From Spongospora subterranea (lineage: Eukaryota > Endomyxa > Phytomyxea > Plasmodiophorida > Plasmodiophoridae), in assembly GCA_900404475.1 (NCBI GenBank), contig OUQQ01000285.1:1-24224 (forward strand): a DNA stretch of 24,224 nucleotides. The letters run 5' to 3'. Made by a program: the position numbers and the translations under genes. Positions 1 to 9,532 of the stretch are shown piece by piece. Position 1 is the stretch's first letter, and each line of letters opens with the position of its first letter. A model generated the notes under the pieces. The model was not told the origin of the DNA. It saw nothing but the letters and a program-made list of their open reading frames with translations, and made no database searches.

Positions 1-160
1 CGTCATCGTCATCATCGCAAATGACGTAGCTTTCGTTGTCAGACGACTGACTACCTTCAAGACATACTTCCTCATCGTCAATAGTCGCAGGGATGCGTTT
101 TAGATTCTGGATATTTCTAGCTTTGGCTAGCTGCTTTCATCGAGAGTTCTTGGGAGCCAT
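1..160 (-). pseudogene. Broken transposon-like ORF, N-terminal fragment running off the left edge
   Basis: Read on the minus strand from an ATG at 160, the frame gives a basic start (MAPKNSR), an in-frame TGA, then KQLAKARNIQNLKRIPATID, and then an acidic Ser/Asp-rich stretch that leaves the window. A start of the MxPKxSRxKQLxxAR kind is common, as I remember it, in fungal transposon-encoded proteins; this is recall, not a search. The internal stop and the decayed DNA beside it argue for a relic. It could instead be the 5' exon of a host gene carrying an error. Confidence 0.3.
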
Positions 161-672
161 TGTCAGCGGTTTGATATTTTCAAGTTTTGAGTCCGACGGC
201 GCAGTACAATTCGATCCTCGAAGTCCGGATTTCCCGGGTGCGCAGATTCGGATCAAACTTCTGTAAAGGCAAAAAGTGAATGTGTGATAAAAAAATCTGA
301 GATAGACAGTATCAATTTTTACAAAAAAAACTTTAGACTTTAATGTGGTGACATTATGTCAGAATAAATAATCTGAGATACAGTATAAGTTTCTAAATGT
401 GGTGATCTTAAGTTAGTAGTTTTGAAATCAATCTCAAATTTTATCTCGGTTTTTGTTGAGTCAACTTGAGCTGAGCGGTAGACTCTGCCATGTGTTTGTA
501 GACAGCCTGCTCCTGGAGCGATGCCAAGCGCCGCTCAAATATGATCTTCGTCCTGCCCACAGTGGAAAAGCATCGGCAATCCATCGCCGTGTGCGGTTTT
601 TCGCGTTGATATTGTCAAACGCAGAGGAAACCAGTACCGGTTGTCCATTGCGTCGTCGCGTCGGCGTCCACC
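161..672. other. Gene-poor stretch, AT-rich with short repeats
   Basis: No convincing gene. 240-450 is AT-rich with loosely repeated words: 'aaaaaatctgagatagacagtatca' is echoed by 'aataatctgagatacagtataag' about 75 bp later, and 'atgtggtgac/atgtggtgat' occurs twice. After 450 there are short overlapping open frames on both strands without recognisable domains. Confidence 0.4.
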
Positions 673-960
673 AAAAAAGGCCAGTTCCAAAATGGAGTTC
701 CATCTCCAGCATACCCCCAAACGTACCCTTCTAAAGAACGACATTGGGAGAGAGAAATGGCTATACAGGAAAAAATGGTCGCGATCGAAGCCCAGAAGCA
801 GGAAGCGTCAAAATGTTTAGCAACACAGGTTGCCAAAGCCAACATGGTGTCCATCCTCTAGCAGTCTGACCACAGAATTGATGAGTTCAAGGAAGCTTTA
901 CTGCTTGTGTTTCGTCAAGTATCATGCCCAATAATACAGATCTTTCTGTTGAAGGGAATC
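673..960 (+). pseudogene. Degraded coding relic with charged coiled-coil tail
   Basis: One plus-strand frame gives a charged helix (ERHWEREMAIQEKMVAIEAQ, then KQEASKCLATQVAKANMVSI), interrupted by TAG at 859-861, after which the same frame continues (QSDHRIDEFKEALLL). Tails rich in ERE/AIEA/KQE are typical of Myb/SANT-like or NAM-associated proteins carried by Harbinger-type transposons; this is inference from composition. A neighbouring frame upstream (ETSTGCPLRRRVG near 630-665) may be the preceding piece after a frameshift. No start, splice sites or intact domain are visible. Confidence 0.3.
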
Positions 961-1103
961 ATGTATGTTCTGACCTGGCCGTCCTTGCCCAAGGTAAAGA
1001 TAGATGAAAAAATATGTGAGAAATTAAAATTCCAAACAGATATTCCCTGAGTTGGTGATGACGACAATAATCGCCCAACCGGCCGGTCGACTTTGGTCGC
1101 TGT

Positions 1104-3083
1104 TTATGTAAAACCCTTAATCTTTGGTTTCGAATGCGAATGTGAAGGCGCTAGCGGATCCCATTTCCAGCATGGCGCTTCCCGTATCGCCACCCGATGC
1201 GCGTGTCTACTGAACAAAGTATTGGACGTGGATGGAGTGGGAAGATGAGCTAGGATGGCATTCTTGTCAACGACAATATTCTGATCCATCAGATCTCGCG
1301 TATCCCATATAATTGGACCCGGTCCAGTCATGCTATGGGCCTCCATTGCCAACATGTTTGTTCGCCGCCCAACCAAACATCTCTTGTAAAGTGACGTTTT
1401 GAGCTCCCTGTATGGGATGGCGTTCGGCCTCACCGTATATCTATTATGGACAGCCGTCGGTTGTTCCTTCATCGCTTTCGTTGAACCCATGTCAACCTTC
1501 CGGCCGGTCTCCTTGGCTGGCTTTCGCCCGGGTCTGACCTTCTTATTTGGCTGAATCTGTCTTTTGCTTGTCGAAACCGCATCGTGTATAAGAGTTGCCT
1601 TCACATTATGGTAATCTCTCTTAGGATTTGTTGTAAATTCAATAGTTTGCCCTTGTCCCGAACAGTCCGTTTCCCACCCACCAATATCCTCCGCGATTTG
1701 CGTTGACCGCCCGTTCCGATGGACGCCTTCCTGATTGGATCGGGACACTTGAACTTGCCCAATGGTGGTGTCGATCTGGCGCCTAGTAACTGCCGACGTT
1801 ATCTGTTCCATCAGGCCATGAGCGCCCTCAACCAATACGCGTATAGCTGCATTGGAGGACATCATCTCCAATAAACCATCAGGTTTAATGACCCCTCTCG
1901 CGATCAGCTCCTTGATGTCCTCCGCTGATAGAAGGCCTTGGTTTAACAGCTCCAGTAGATGGTCAACAGATATTCCCTGAGATGATGACGATGACAATAT
2001 TCGCCCAACAACGCTCGTCGCTCCGATCATCGCCGTATTCCCGCCATTCTCGCCCGATCTCGAAAATGGCAACCGGGGCGGCGATTTCGACTCTGTCAAT
2101 CCCGGGAGATTCGCGCCATCGATCAGCTCATTTATTCGGACGGAATTGGGAGGTTGTTGAACCCATTCCCCATTGATATCCCGCACCATGGTCGATATAC
2201 TCGATAGGGTCTTCAGGTTCATTTCGGTGTCGGCGCTGTCGTAATCGAGGTCAAGCATATGAGCCAGGCGTTCTTGAAGAGTTAGAAATGGATCCAATCC
2301 GGCTTTACATTCCACAATACGAGTGAATAACTGAACGAGGAAATCGACATAGTCGCGGACGTCGATCCTCATCGTCCACTGATCGACGACCTCAAATAGC
2401 GCTTTCCTGAACATCTCTTTCGTCATCGCTGGTGAGTTGCTCATATCGATTACCGACTCAGCTCGGCTCAGTTGCCGAGCGTGGCGCAACTTGAAATTAC
2501 GATGAAGAGCTTTGTTCATCCGTATATGCAGCTCCTCGTATTGCTCCCGAGTGATATCGGAATCCGGATCGGCGCGTCCGTTGTGGAACACCTTCCAGAA
2601 GAGGTCGATACAGGCGACGACGATCGGGTGCGCTTTGAGCGCAGCGCGCTGCTCTAACGCCACAGCTGTGTAAAGCGATAGATCCCCTTGTAGTCTATAG
2701 GAAGGCAACAGATCGGGTTCGGGTGACACCTTATCAACGGTCTCGAACGGTAATAACGTCGACTTCCGGGAGTGTTTGTTGGACCTAGAGAGGAGCAAAG
2801 GATCATCAGGTAATCCGATACTATCAAGGGGAAGCAGTTGGATTGCGTCGTCGTCTTCATTGTCATCGACGGAGGACGGTCGCACCGCAACGATTGATAT
2901 TCCACTCCCGCGTATCCCTTCTTCCATCGCCAACCATTCACCCAATGGTCGAGTACGCTTTTCATATCCCTCATCAGAAACGGTATATCGCATCGCACAC
3001 CAACATCTGTCATCGTCCTTGAGCAAACATGCAGACGATCAATTGGTTGACAGCAACACATTGAATCCATTAACTTGTGCCAT
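1104..3083 (-). CDS. Large protein of unknown function, helical middle and basic C-terminus
   Basis: A continuous frame runs from 3026 to the stop at 1104, but its first codon is TTG. The first in-frame ATG is at 2993. Alternatively a tiny first exon (3083-3075, ATG GCA CAA) joins 3017 through a 57-nt GTTAATG...CTCAAG intron in phase 0, giving 640 residues. The N-terminus is acidic and Ser-rich. Roughly residues 110-280 are helical, with EQYEELHIRMNKALHRNF and MTKEMFRKALFEVVDQWT; this resembles, by memory only, EF-hand-like helices of some flagellar proteins. Residues 350-410 hold leucine-rich helices (SVDHLLELLNQGLLSAEDIK). The last 150 residues are basic and low in complexity. No known family was recognised. 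Confidence 0.7.
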
Positions 3084-3693
3084 TCGTATTGGCGCTTGTT
3101 GATGAACCGATTTTCAACTGGAAATCAAGGACTGACTCACAGCAAAATCGACTCAGATACATAAGTAGAGGAGAAGACGGTGGGTGTGTATTGCATTGGT
3201 GGTGAATTTATTGGACATCTGGGCGGAGATTGGATGTCGTCAACCATTATTCGTCAAGTTAGTCCATCTTGACGTGAATGAAACTGGGATGTCAGCCATT
3301 CCGTATTTCGATTGTTTCTCTGGCCAAATCACCGGATCGGAAGGCAATGAACTGCATTGTCTTGGGCGAGTCGGGTGTTGCGACAGTGGGGTGGGCCGTG
3401 GGGGGTTACAGTCGTCACTGTATCCATGATACCACAGGTGTCTCTGTCATCCATATGTACAGGTGGCGGAATGTGACTTGTGAGTGGGATGATGAAGGCC
3501 GCAGCGCGACCTGAAAACACTTGTTTTGGCCATGATCTGGCCAATTAGGGGCGCCATCAGGCATGGGATATCCATATCGCCCAGCATTATGGCCTGTCTC
3601 AACAGGGGATGGCCTCGGCAGTTATCGTCAGCTCGGACGCTTAATATTCCCCATGGCGATCTTCATCGTCGCCGGCGATTGCTCGACTGGCAC
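3084..3693. other. Intergenic region between divergent unknown genes
   Basis: This lies between the start of the minus-strand 640-residue gene and the plus-strand gene at 3694. Several open frames of 60-115 codons overlap on both strands without a recognisable domain. A direct repeat of tggccA-type words occurs at 3527-3542 (ttggccatgatctggccaa). The downstream gene's frame stays open upstream to about 3530, so part of this region could be coding. Confidence 0.4.
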
Positions 3694-4486
3694 ATGTCCA
3701 AGATGAAGCCCAAAGACATCAAAGCGATCCTGGTCCAGTACGACGGAGACGAAGAGAAGGACCTGAATCCCACACACTTCGCTCAGATATCGGCACTCCT
3801 GTCGCGACACCCTTTAGTTTCCCATATTCTTAAAGGATATCAGACCCCTTCTGGTAAACTCTCGTCGTCCTGATTCCCTTTATTTTCGATAATTCACGTG
3901 TTGCTGTGTCAGCGATCCGGGTTATAAAGCATCCCGCCTTCAACACATTGTGTTTTGCCGCCGTTCTACCCGATAAATCAACCTGCATATTCTCGTACCA
4001 GCTCTGCCTAAGAGGATCAACAACCAGCTCGTTATGGCGAATATTCACAGACGCGTGTCGTCAAACGCTATTTGAAGTCGGCCTAATTGATCAAGTGAAA
4101 CTCGTGGCCCACGATTTCACCATCACCCACCCAGATAAACAGATATCGGTACAGTTCAATCGTGTATTCCAGGATTTCAGTCTTCATCATGGCCTGGTTC
4201 TGGAACGGCCCGAACAACTCCTCGTAATAATTCCCCCCGTTTCCACCACGAAAACACAATCGATAGCTCACCGAACCGTTGCGTTCAGAGGGTGGTCGAC
4301 AGGGACGACATGATGCGATGGCGTTTGAGCAACGACACGCTTCGCGGAAAGCTGATCGCCTTCTTCAAGGGCGTGCTACTGTCCCCAACGCCCGAGGTGT
4401 TTGAGATCATCCCGGCAGCGGGGTCACAGAAGGCGCGCTATCCCAAGGCGGCGTCGCCCGACCTGGACGATCATCTCCTAACATGA
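3694..4486 (+). CDS. Unrecognised three-exon gene, about 222 residues
   Basis: The exons are inferred from splice signals: 3694-3853, 3913-4223 and 4289-4486. The introns are GTAAAC...GTGTCAG (59 nt) and GTAATA...GTTCAG (65 nt), and phases match exactly (160+311+198 nt = 223 codons). The protein opens with MSKMKPKDIKAILVQYDGDE, continues with FAQISALLSRHPLVSHILKG, has a central part with IFTDACRQTLFEVGLIDQVK and FNRVFQDFSLHHGLV, and ends with MMRWRLSNDTLRGKLIAFFK and an acidic tail. It looks soluble, mixed alpha/beta, with no signal peptide or membrane segment. The frame is open upstream to an ATG at 3532, so the start is uncertain. I do not recognise the family. Confidence 0.55.
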
Positions 4487-4548
4487 CACCATGGAGCAAT
4501 ATATAATTTCCCCCGATAAATAGCAAAACATATATTCGACATCGATGG

Positions 4549-5217
4549 TCATTTGTTTCGTAGTTGGGTGACAATCCACTGAAGACCTTCCTTGACGCCT
4601 TCCCCGGTGATCGCCGACGACTTGCAGATCTTCCATGGACGATCCCGCAGATCGGTCAGACCCAGGGCGGTCGACAACTCCCCAGCCGAGATCGCGTTCG
4701 GCATATCCTGTTTATTGGCGAACACCAACACCATGACGCCATTCAGCTCCGGCTCTTCCAGGAACGACATCAGCTCCTGTTTGGCGACCTGGAACCGCTC
4801 CCGATCCATACTGTCGACCACGTATATTATCGCATCGGTATTCTTAACGTACAGCCGCCTGAGAAGCATATATCAACCGGGTCAGCTGACGATGTCATGG
4901 CGATAAACCGGCCATCGTACCAGTATCGTCTGATGCCAGTTTGACCACCCAAATCCCACATGGCGATATGAACATTATCAACAACACAGTGCTCCATATT
5001 GAACCTGCAGAACGTGTTGGAATGCGGAAAACGGCGGATCGATGGAGGATGGGTTGATCTACCCGACGGTTGGAATTGTGGACATAATCGGGGTATCCGG
5101 TTTGTGGATCTTGTTCAGAAGCGTGGTCTTGCCGGCGTTGTCCAACCCCAAGATCAGCAGGCGCCGCTCTTTACCACCGAACAGGGTCTCGAATATGGTC
5201 GACAGGATCAGACCCAT
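4549..5217 (-). CDS. ARL1: ARF-like small GTPase, ARL1 type
   Basis: A GTPase of the ARF/ARL family. ARL1 acts at the trans-Golgi and recruits GRIP-domain tethers (family knowledge). Exons are 5217-5063, 5004-4921 and 4858-4549 (phases consistent, 182 residues, normal size). Visible motifs are Gly2 for N-myristoylation, an amphipathic N-terminal helix, the P-loop GLDNAGKT (24-31), switch I (IPTVGF), switch II as WDLGGQ (68-73), NKQD (128-131) and a C-terminal KSSA. The residues WDLGGQ and RRYWRLYVKNTDAIIYVVDS favour ARL1 over ARF1, which has WDVGGQ and a different RPLW segment. One oddity is that the stretch between P-loop and switch I (KIHKPDTPIMST) is unlike typical ARF or ARL1. Introns have GT..AG ends of 58 and 62 nt. 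Confidence 0.93.
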
Positions 5218-5734
5218 AGCGCCAGGTCGATGGTCAACGTTTCTGGGAGAGCGCGTTCAAAAAGACCCTCTTTCAATCGTTCATTAGAAAACACCGTGAC
5301 CAATGACGATTATCGCCATCATCTTACACAGACTTGGCTTCTTTTTCTCTTTCTCTCTCTCTCTCTTTCGTCAATCGTTTGGGGACTATTCCAACAGCAA
5401 ATATTGGCCAAATAACGACAGATGGGGTTGGCGTGTTGAGGTGACAGGGCGGAAGGAATTAATGGCGACAGCATATAGCGGGACAGAATACGGCGTCAAC
5501 CGCATTGAGGCAATTGTCAAACGATATANTAAATCTCCTTCTCGTTCCCCCGCATTCAATTTTTATCTGTAGCACCTAGAGCTCATTTCCATCCTGTTCA
5601 ATACCCGAAATCACCAATCGGAGTAGCCGAAAACAGATCCCAATGAGATTAACACCAACAGTGATGATAAATCGTGAGAGATTCTATTTCTCAGAATTGG
5701 GAATCAATATTAGGTTTATATTGGACAATAATAG
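5218..5734. other. Intergenic region upstream of the ARL1 gene
   Basis: No gene seen. It separates the codanin-like 3' end from the ARL1 start. It contains a CT microsatellite (5344-5368), one TGGCGACA word (5463-5470) and an ambiguous base at 5529. The stretch 5600-5734 is AT-rich and probably holds the 3' untranslated end of the codanin-like gene. Confidence 0.5.
5344..5368 (+). repeat. CT microsatellite
   Basis: Pyrimidine tract of about 25 bp, mostly (CT)n with short T runs. It lies 127 bp upstream of the minus-strand ARL1 start, so it is a GA tract on the gene's sense strand and could be part of the promoter. Confidence 0.85.
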
Positions 5735-8700
5735 CTAAACAGTTGGAATATGGAATAGATCAGCGATTACTGAAGATGGTGATTGTGTGGAATTGGCGAT
5801 CAATCGTAGGAACTGCAGAGGATGATGATCGATACGACATCCTTTATGAAAACATCTCACGAACTCCACCTTCTCCGAATCCGTTGCCGATATCACCGAT
5901 GAGTTCACGAGGAGCGACTCGACGATGAGACGCGACGACGGGACCTGGATCGCTAATCCCGCTAGAACATACGGCCACGATGAGCAACATTTACCACCAC
6001 CACAATCCGACAATATCGACCGGATAACGCCCCGCAATGACGCCACCTCCATGGACCTCATCCCATTGGTCATCGAGTCGAACGCCGACCTGGCCAATGG
6101 ACATATTGATGATTGACAGGAACAGGGCTGGTCCTGGCATACACAGCAGCAGATCGCCATGGATGGCGATAGCTTATGAGTCAGTTCAAGGAACACGATC
6201 GTCCACAGGTCGCGCCCATCTACCGAGTCGTCAACGGCGGCGATCGGACCCACACCATCGACGCGCCCGAGAAAATCGCAGATATCGCTCAAATCGGGTA
6301 CGGCGTTGCCTTGCGACAATATCGGGTGAAATCGGATCGGTTTAGGACTCGATAGTGCAGCTCTTCTTCGCTTTTTAATCATCGGCTCCCAAACGGATTT
6401 GAACACCTCGGGGAAGCGCTTCGAGATCTGTTCGTGGATCATATTGGCGGCGTGTTCCATGGCCAGGTCGATCGTCTGATTTAGGATGAGCGCGTCGGAA
6501 TCCGGTCGCCCTGATCGCGGGGCGAGCGCCTCAAGAGCGGGAACAACACGCAGCCGACACTGGTCCAGACAAAGGCGTTGGCATTTCACCTTGGCGTCCT
6601 CGATCACCTTCTCCGGAACGTAATCGGAGTCGGCGTCATCCAGGGATAACTGCATCATATCAATATCGGCACGATCTTCATTTGACAGCGCCGTCGCGAT
6701 CGATGAGCGACAAACGGAACCGACTGATAATGAGACGACATCCGGAACGATCCGATCGATGATCATCGGAAGCAATGACGCGATCTCGGGATTAGACGAG
6801 AAAAAATCCTTTCTGAGGACGGAAACCATCGACGGCAGCGCAGATGCGATTTCAACAGGCGGATGGAGTGTGGATAAGGATGGAGTGATCGTCCGCTGCT
6901 GTTCGTTCTGGCGTTGCCAACGGCCCGATTCGGCGGTGCTGAGTCGAAGAACCCCAAGAACTTGCTCCAAATGCCCCGAAGCTGTGAACAGAATCCGATC
7001 GACCCGGTCTTGCTGCGATATTCGCTGATCGTGCAGATCGATCTTCGATGGCGTTGAAGACAGATCCACACGCCAAACAGCACACAATTGCTCGATACAG
7101 ACACTGATGCAAGTCGTGGAAGCCGACGAAAACGAACGCGGAATCGACGTCAAAAGCGAAACGGTCCTGTTGAAGTATGCGGTCTGCGCAACGGATGCAG
7201 GCGCCATCTTCACCATCTCGCAGATCCATGGAACCTGGGTCAGGATACGGTCCAGACGCCCATCGGCTAGCGCATCGTCCAGGATGCGGTTCAGGTCGAT
7301 CTGGGCCGACGAGTGGTCGGCGATGGCGGCCGCCTCGGTAATGGCGCCGGGCGACCCAAGATCATCCAGGGCACAGTACGGCCAGAACACGAGCATCCCG
7401 AGGAACTTGCCCAGGATCATCAGTTTGACAATCCGCGCCGTCCGACAGTCGAAACTCGACGACAGCTCGGTAATCTTGAACACCAGTCGCTGAATCACGA
7501 AAAACGCGAATCGATATCGATCCTGAAACACAACCGATATCAGTGAAAACCCCTTTTCAAAACACCAACACAGATGAGAAACACTGATGCGAATCCTGCT
7601 GAACGAATCATTTTGCGAAAATCACTGCGATTGGCGTACAATCTAGAAGGAAAACCCAAAATACGATCGAACTGTTCATGTTCCAAATCTTACTTGAACA
7701 TTTCACGTTGCGCTAGAAACGAAATGTGCATGTATTCTGCTGTACCGTCTCTTGAAGAAATCTGAAGAAGAACGATTCGGCCCCAGTAAACATGGTCTCC
7801 ATCGAACGAGAGGCGATCGAGGTTCCCGATAACGACGGGTGGCGGGAGGAGGAATTGGACGGCGGAGCTGTCGATGGCGCCGCACGCCTCGATAGCCTCT
7901 CGAGTTTCTTCAGGCGCACTGGGTCCTTGGCCAGAATACGAACCGGACCGGGAAGCCACGATTGGTCGTTCCACGAATGCAGCAATAGGTGACTAACAAA
8001 CAGGCCGGAAAGCCAGGAGTAATTGGCCGGAACACAGAAATCGAGAATACGATGGATTTCGTTGGGAAACGAGTCCGATCCGTGTTTAAAGCCCGACGCT
8101 TGACCATCTAATAAACAGCTCATGAACAGATCGCGAGTTTGTTCACGGTTTGTGAATAATCGCTGTTGATCGGGGGATTTGAACAGATGGCGCGAGTCCA
8201 GGGATGGGCGAAACGGGTCGTCGAGACCGAGCCGATCGTCTTCCGAGAAGTCGTTGGTGCAGTAGGCGATGGGCGCGGCGCTGTCCAACGCCAGAGCCAG
8301 CGTTGGGCAATGCTCACGAACACGCGGGCACGATCGTAACAGACTGGGCAGACTCTCCCCACAGTTCAGCAATATCGGCACAAATCCGTCCAGAACCTGA
8401 CTCGATAATCGAACACAATCGGAGCTGGTTTGGACAACGCGACTATCAGCGTTGAACACGTGCCTCTCCCTGACCATCAGCATATCGATGAACACTTGGA
8501 TCTGGGCCAGAATATGGGGCATGATCTGGGCCAGGACGGTGGCGATGATCAGCTGCGCCACTCGGCCGACCCGTTCGTCGTGTTCGGGTGGGCGTTTCCC
8601 CATCGGCAACGCGCCCACGACGCGATGATCCGATGCGACACGCGATTGCTGGGTGAGAACGGCCCACGCCGACGCCGATTGAGACTTGATCTGATCGCGA

Positions 8701-9330
8701 ACATTGCATGATGGCGGTGATCGAAGACGAAATAAATCAGGTTCGGAGGCGGGCTGGAACACATTGGTGACCAGACGGTCTGGTGTCGTCACTGGAGTTG
8801 GCGTAATTTTTTTCTGAAACAAATCATGCATTAACAACAGATCCTTTGAAGGATTTTTTTTCAAATGTTCAGTGTTGACAATGAATGTTGAGGGGTATTT
8901 TTGTAGTTTTTCAAGATAAATCAAAGGAAAATTTGAACAAATGTAATCGGTTATTGAAATAAAAACGCCCGCAGAACTTGAAGATTTCGTTGACATAAGT
9001 GGAGCGAAACATCTGACAATTTCCAGCTCTGATCTGCACAGATCGTTGAGCATTGTTGCTAACCTTGACCAACTGCTGATTACTGGATATCGAGGCGTAA
9101 CTCGGGCGGGAAGGCGGTGGCGATTGCTCCGGGGCCGATGCGATCAGGGCCCATTCGAGTCGGACGGCGTGGACCAGGGCCCGGCCAACGAGATGGCGAT
9201 CGTGTTCGGCGAGGGCGGCGGGCGGATCGTGGCGCTCCCCCGCTATCCAGGCACGGGTTTGGTGAAGCAGGTCCGGGTCGGACACGATCAGGTCCAATAA
9301 CGACTGGCTAAACCCGTCCCCGATAATCAT
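5735..9330 (-). CDS. CDAN1: Codanin-1 homologue
   Basis: In animals codanin-1 binds the histone chaperone ASF1 and limits histone H3-H4 delivery to the nucleus. Exons are 9330-9064, 8813-7746 and 7522-5735, all phase 0, giving 1040 residues (human about 1227). Support, from my recall of the human protein: the N-terminal SLLDLIVSDPDLLHQTRAWI helix; KKITPTPVTTPDR (90-102), resembling the human INPTPV segment before the ASF1-binding region; FKSPDQQRLFTNREQTRDLF; and the codanin C-terminal domain with VKLMILGKFLGMLVFWPY (477-494) and ILTQVPWICEMVK. The introns (250 and 223 nt) are several times longer than its neighbours'. The frame opened at 9053 crosses intron 1 into exon 2, so an alternative start is possible. 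It lies in tandem 202 bp after the CECR2-like gene. Confidence 0.82.
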
Positions 9331-9398
9331 CAAACCATCTAACAGTAATGTGGGAAATTACGGACTGCGGAATGGCCAAAAAACGACAAACAATCTAT

Positions 9399-9465
9399 CA
9401 CCATTGACGTTACAGGGTTCTGTCGCCATTTACGTCACAGTTCTATCGCCGATTGCGTTACCGCC
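9399..9465. promoter_or_regulatory. Degenerate tandem repeat with ACGT cores upstream of the codanin-like gene
   Basis: Three consecutive units of about 24 bp (9399-9423, 9424-9446, 9447-9465), each of the form CRCCATTnACGTnACAG..TTCT. Units 1 and 2 contain TGACGTTA and TTACGTCA, which are bZIP (ATF/CREB-like) half-sites; unit 3 has TTGCGTTA. The array is 69-135 bp upstream of the inferred start codon on the minus strand, where a promoter is expected. Confidence 0.5.
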
Positions 9466-9532
9466 AACAGACAGTGATGTAATTTGTGGGATTTGACGAG
9501 AGAGAGGAACAAAGAACGGCCGATTCTGTATT

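Noticed and set aside
6035..6175. A possible 53-nt intron in codanin-like exon 3 (GTATGC...GGCCAG)
   Set aside because: Its removal shifts the frame to an early stop, whereas the unspliced frame stays open for about 130 more codons.
9053..9300. Plus-strand frame opposite codanin-like exon 1 (84 codons)
   Set aside because: Antisense shadow of a GC-rich exon; no domain, and the minus-strand model is supported by phase and motif.
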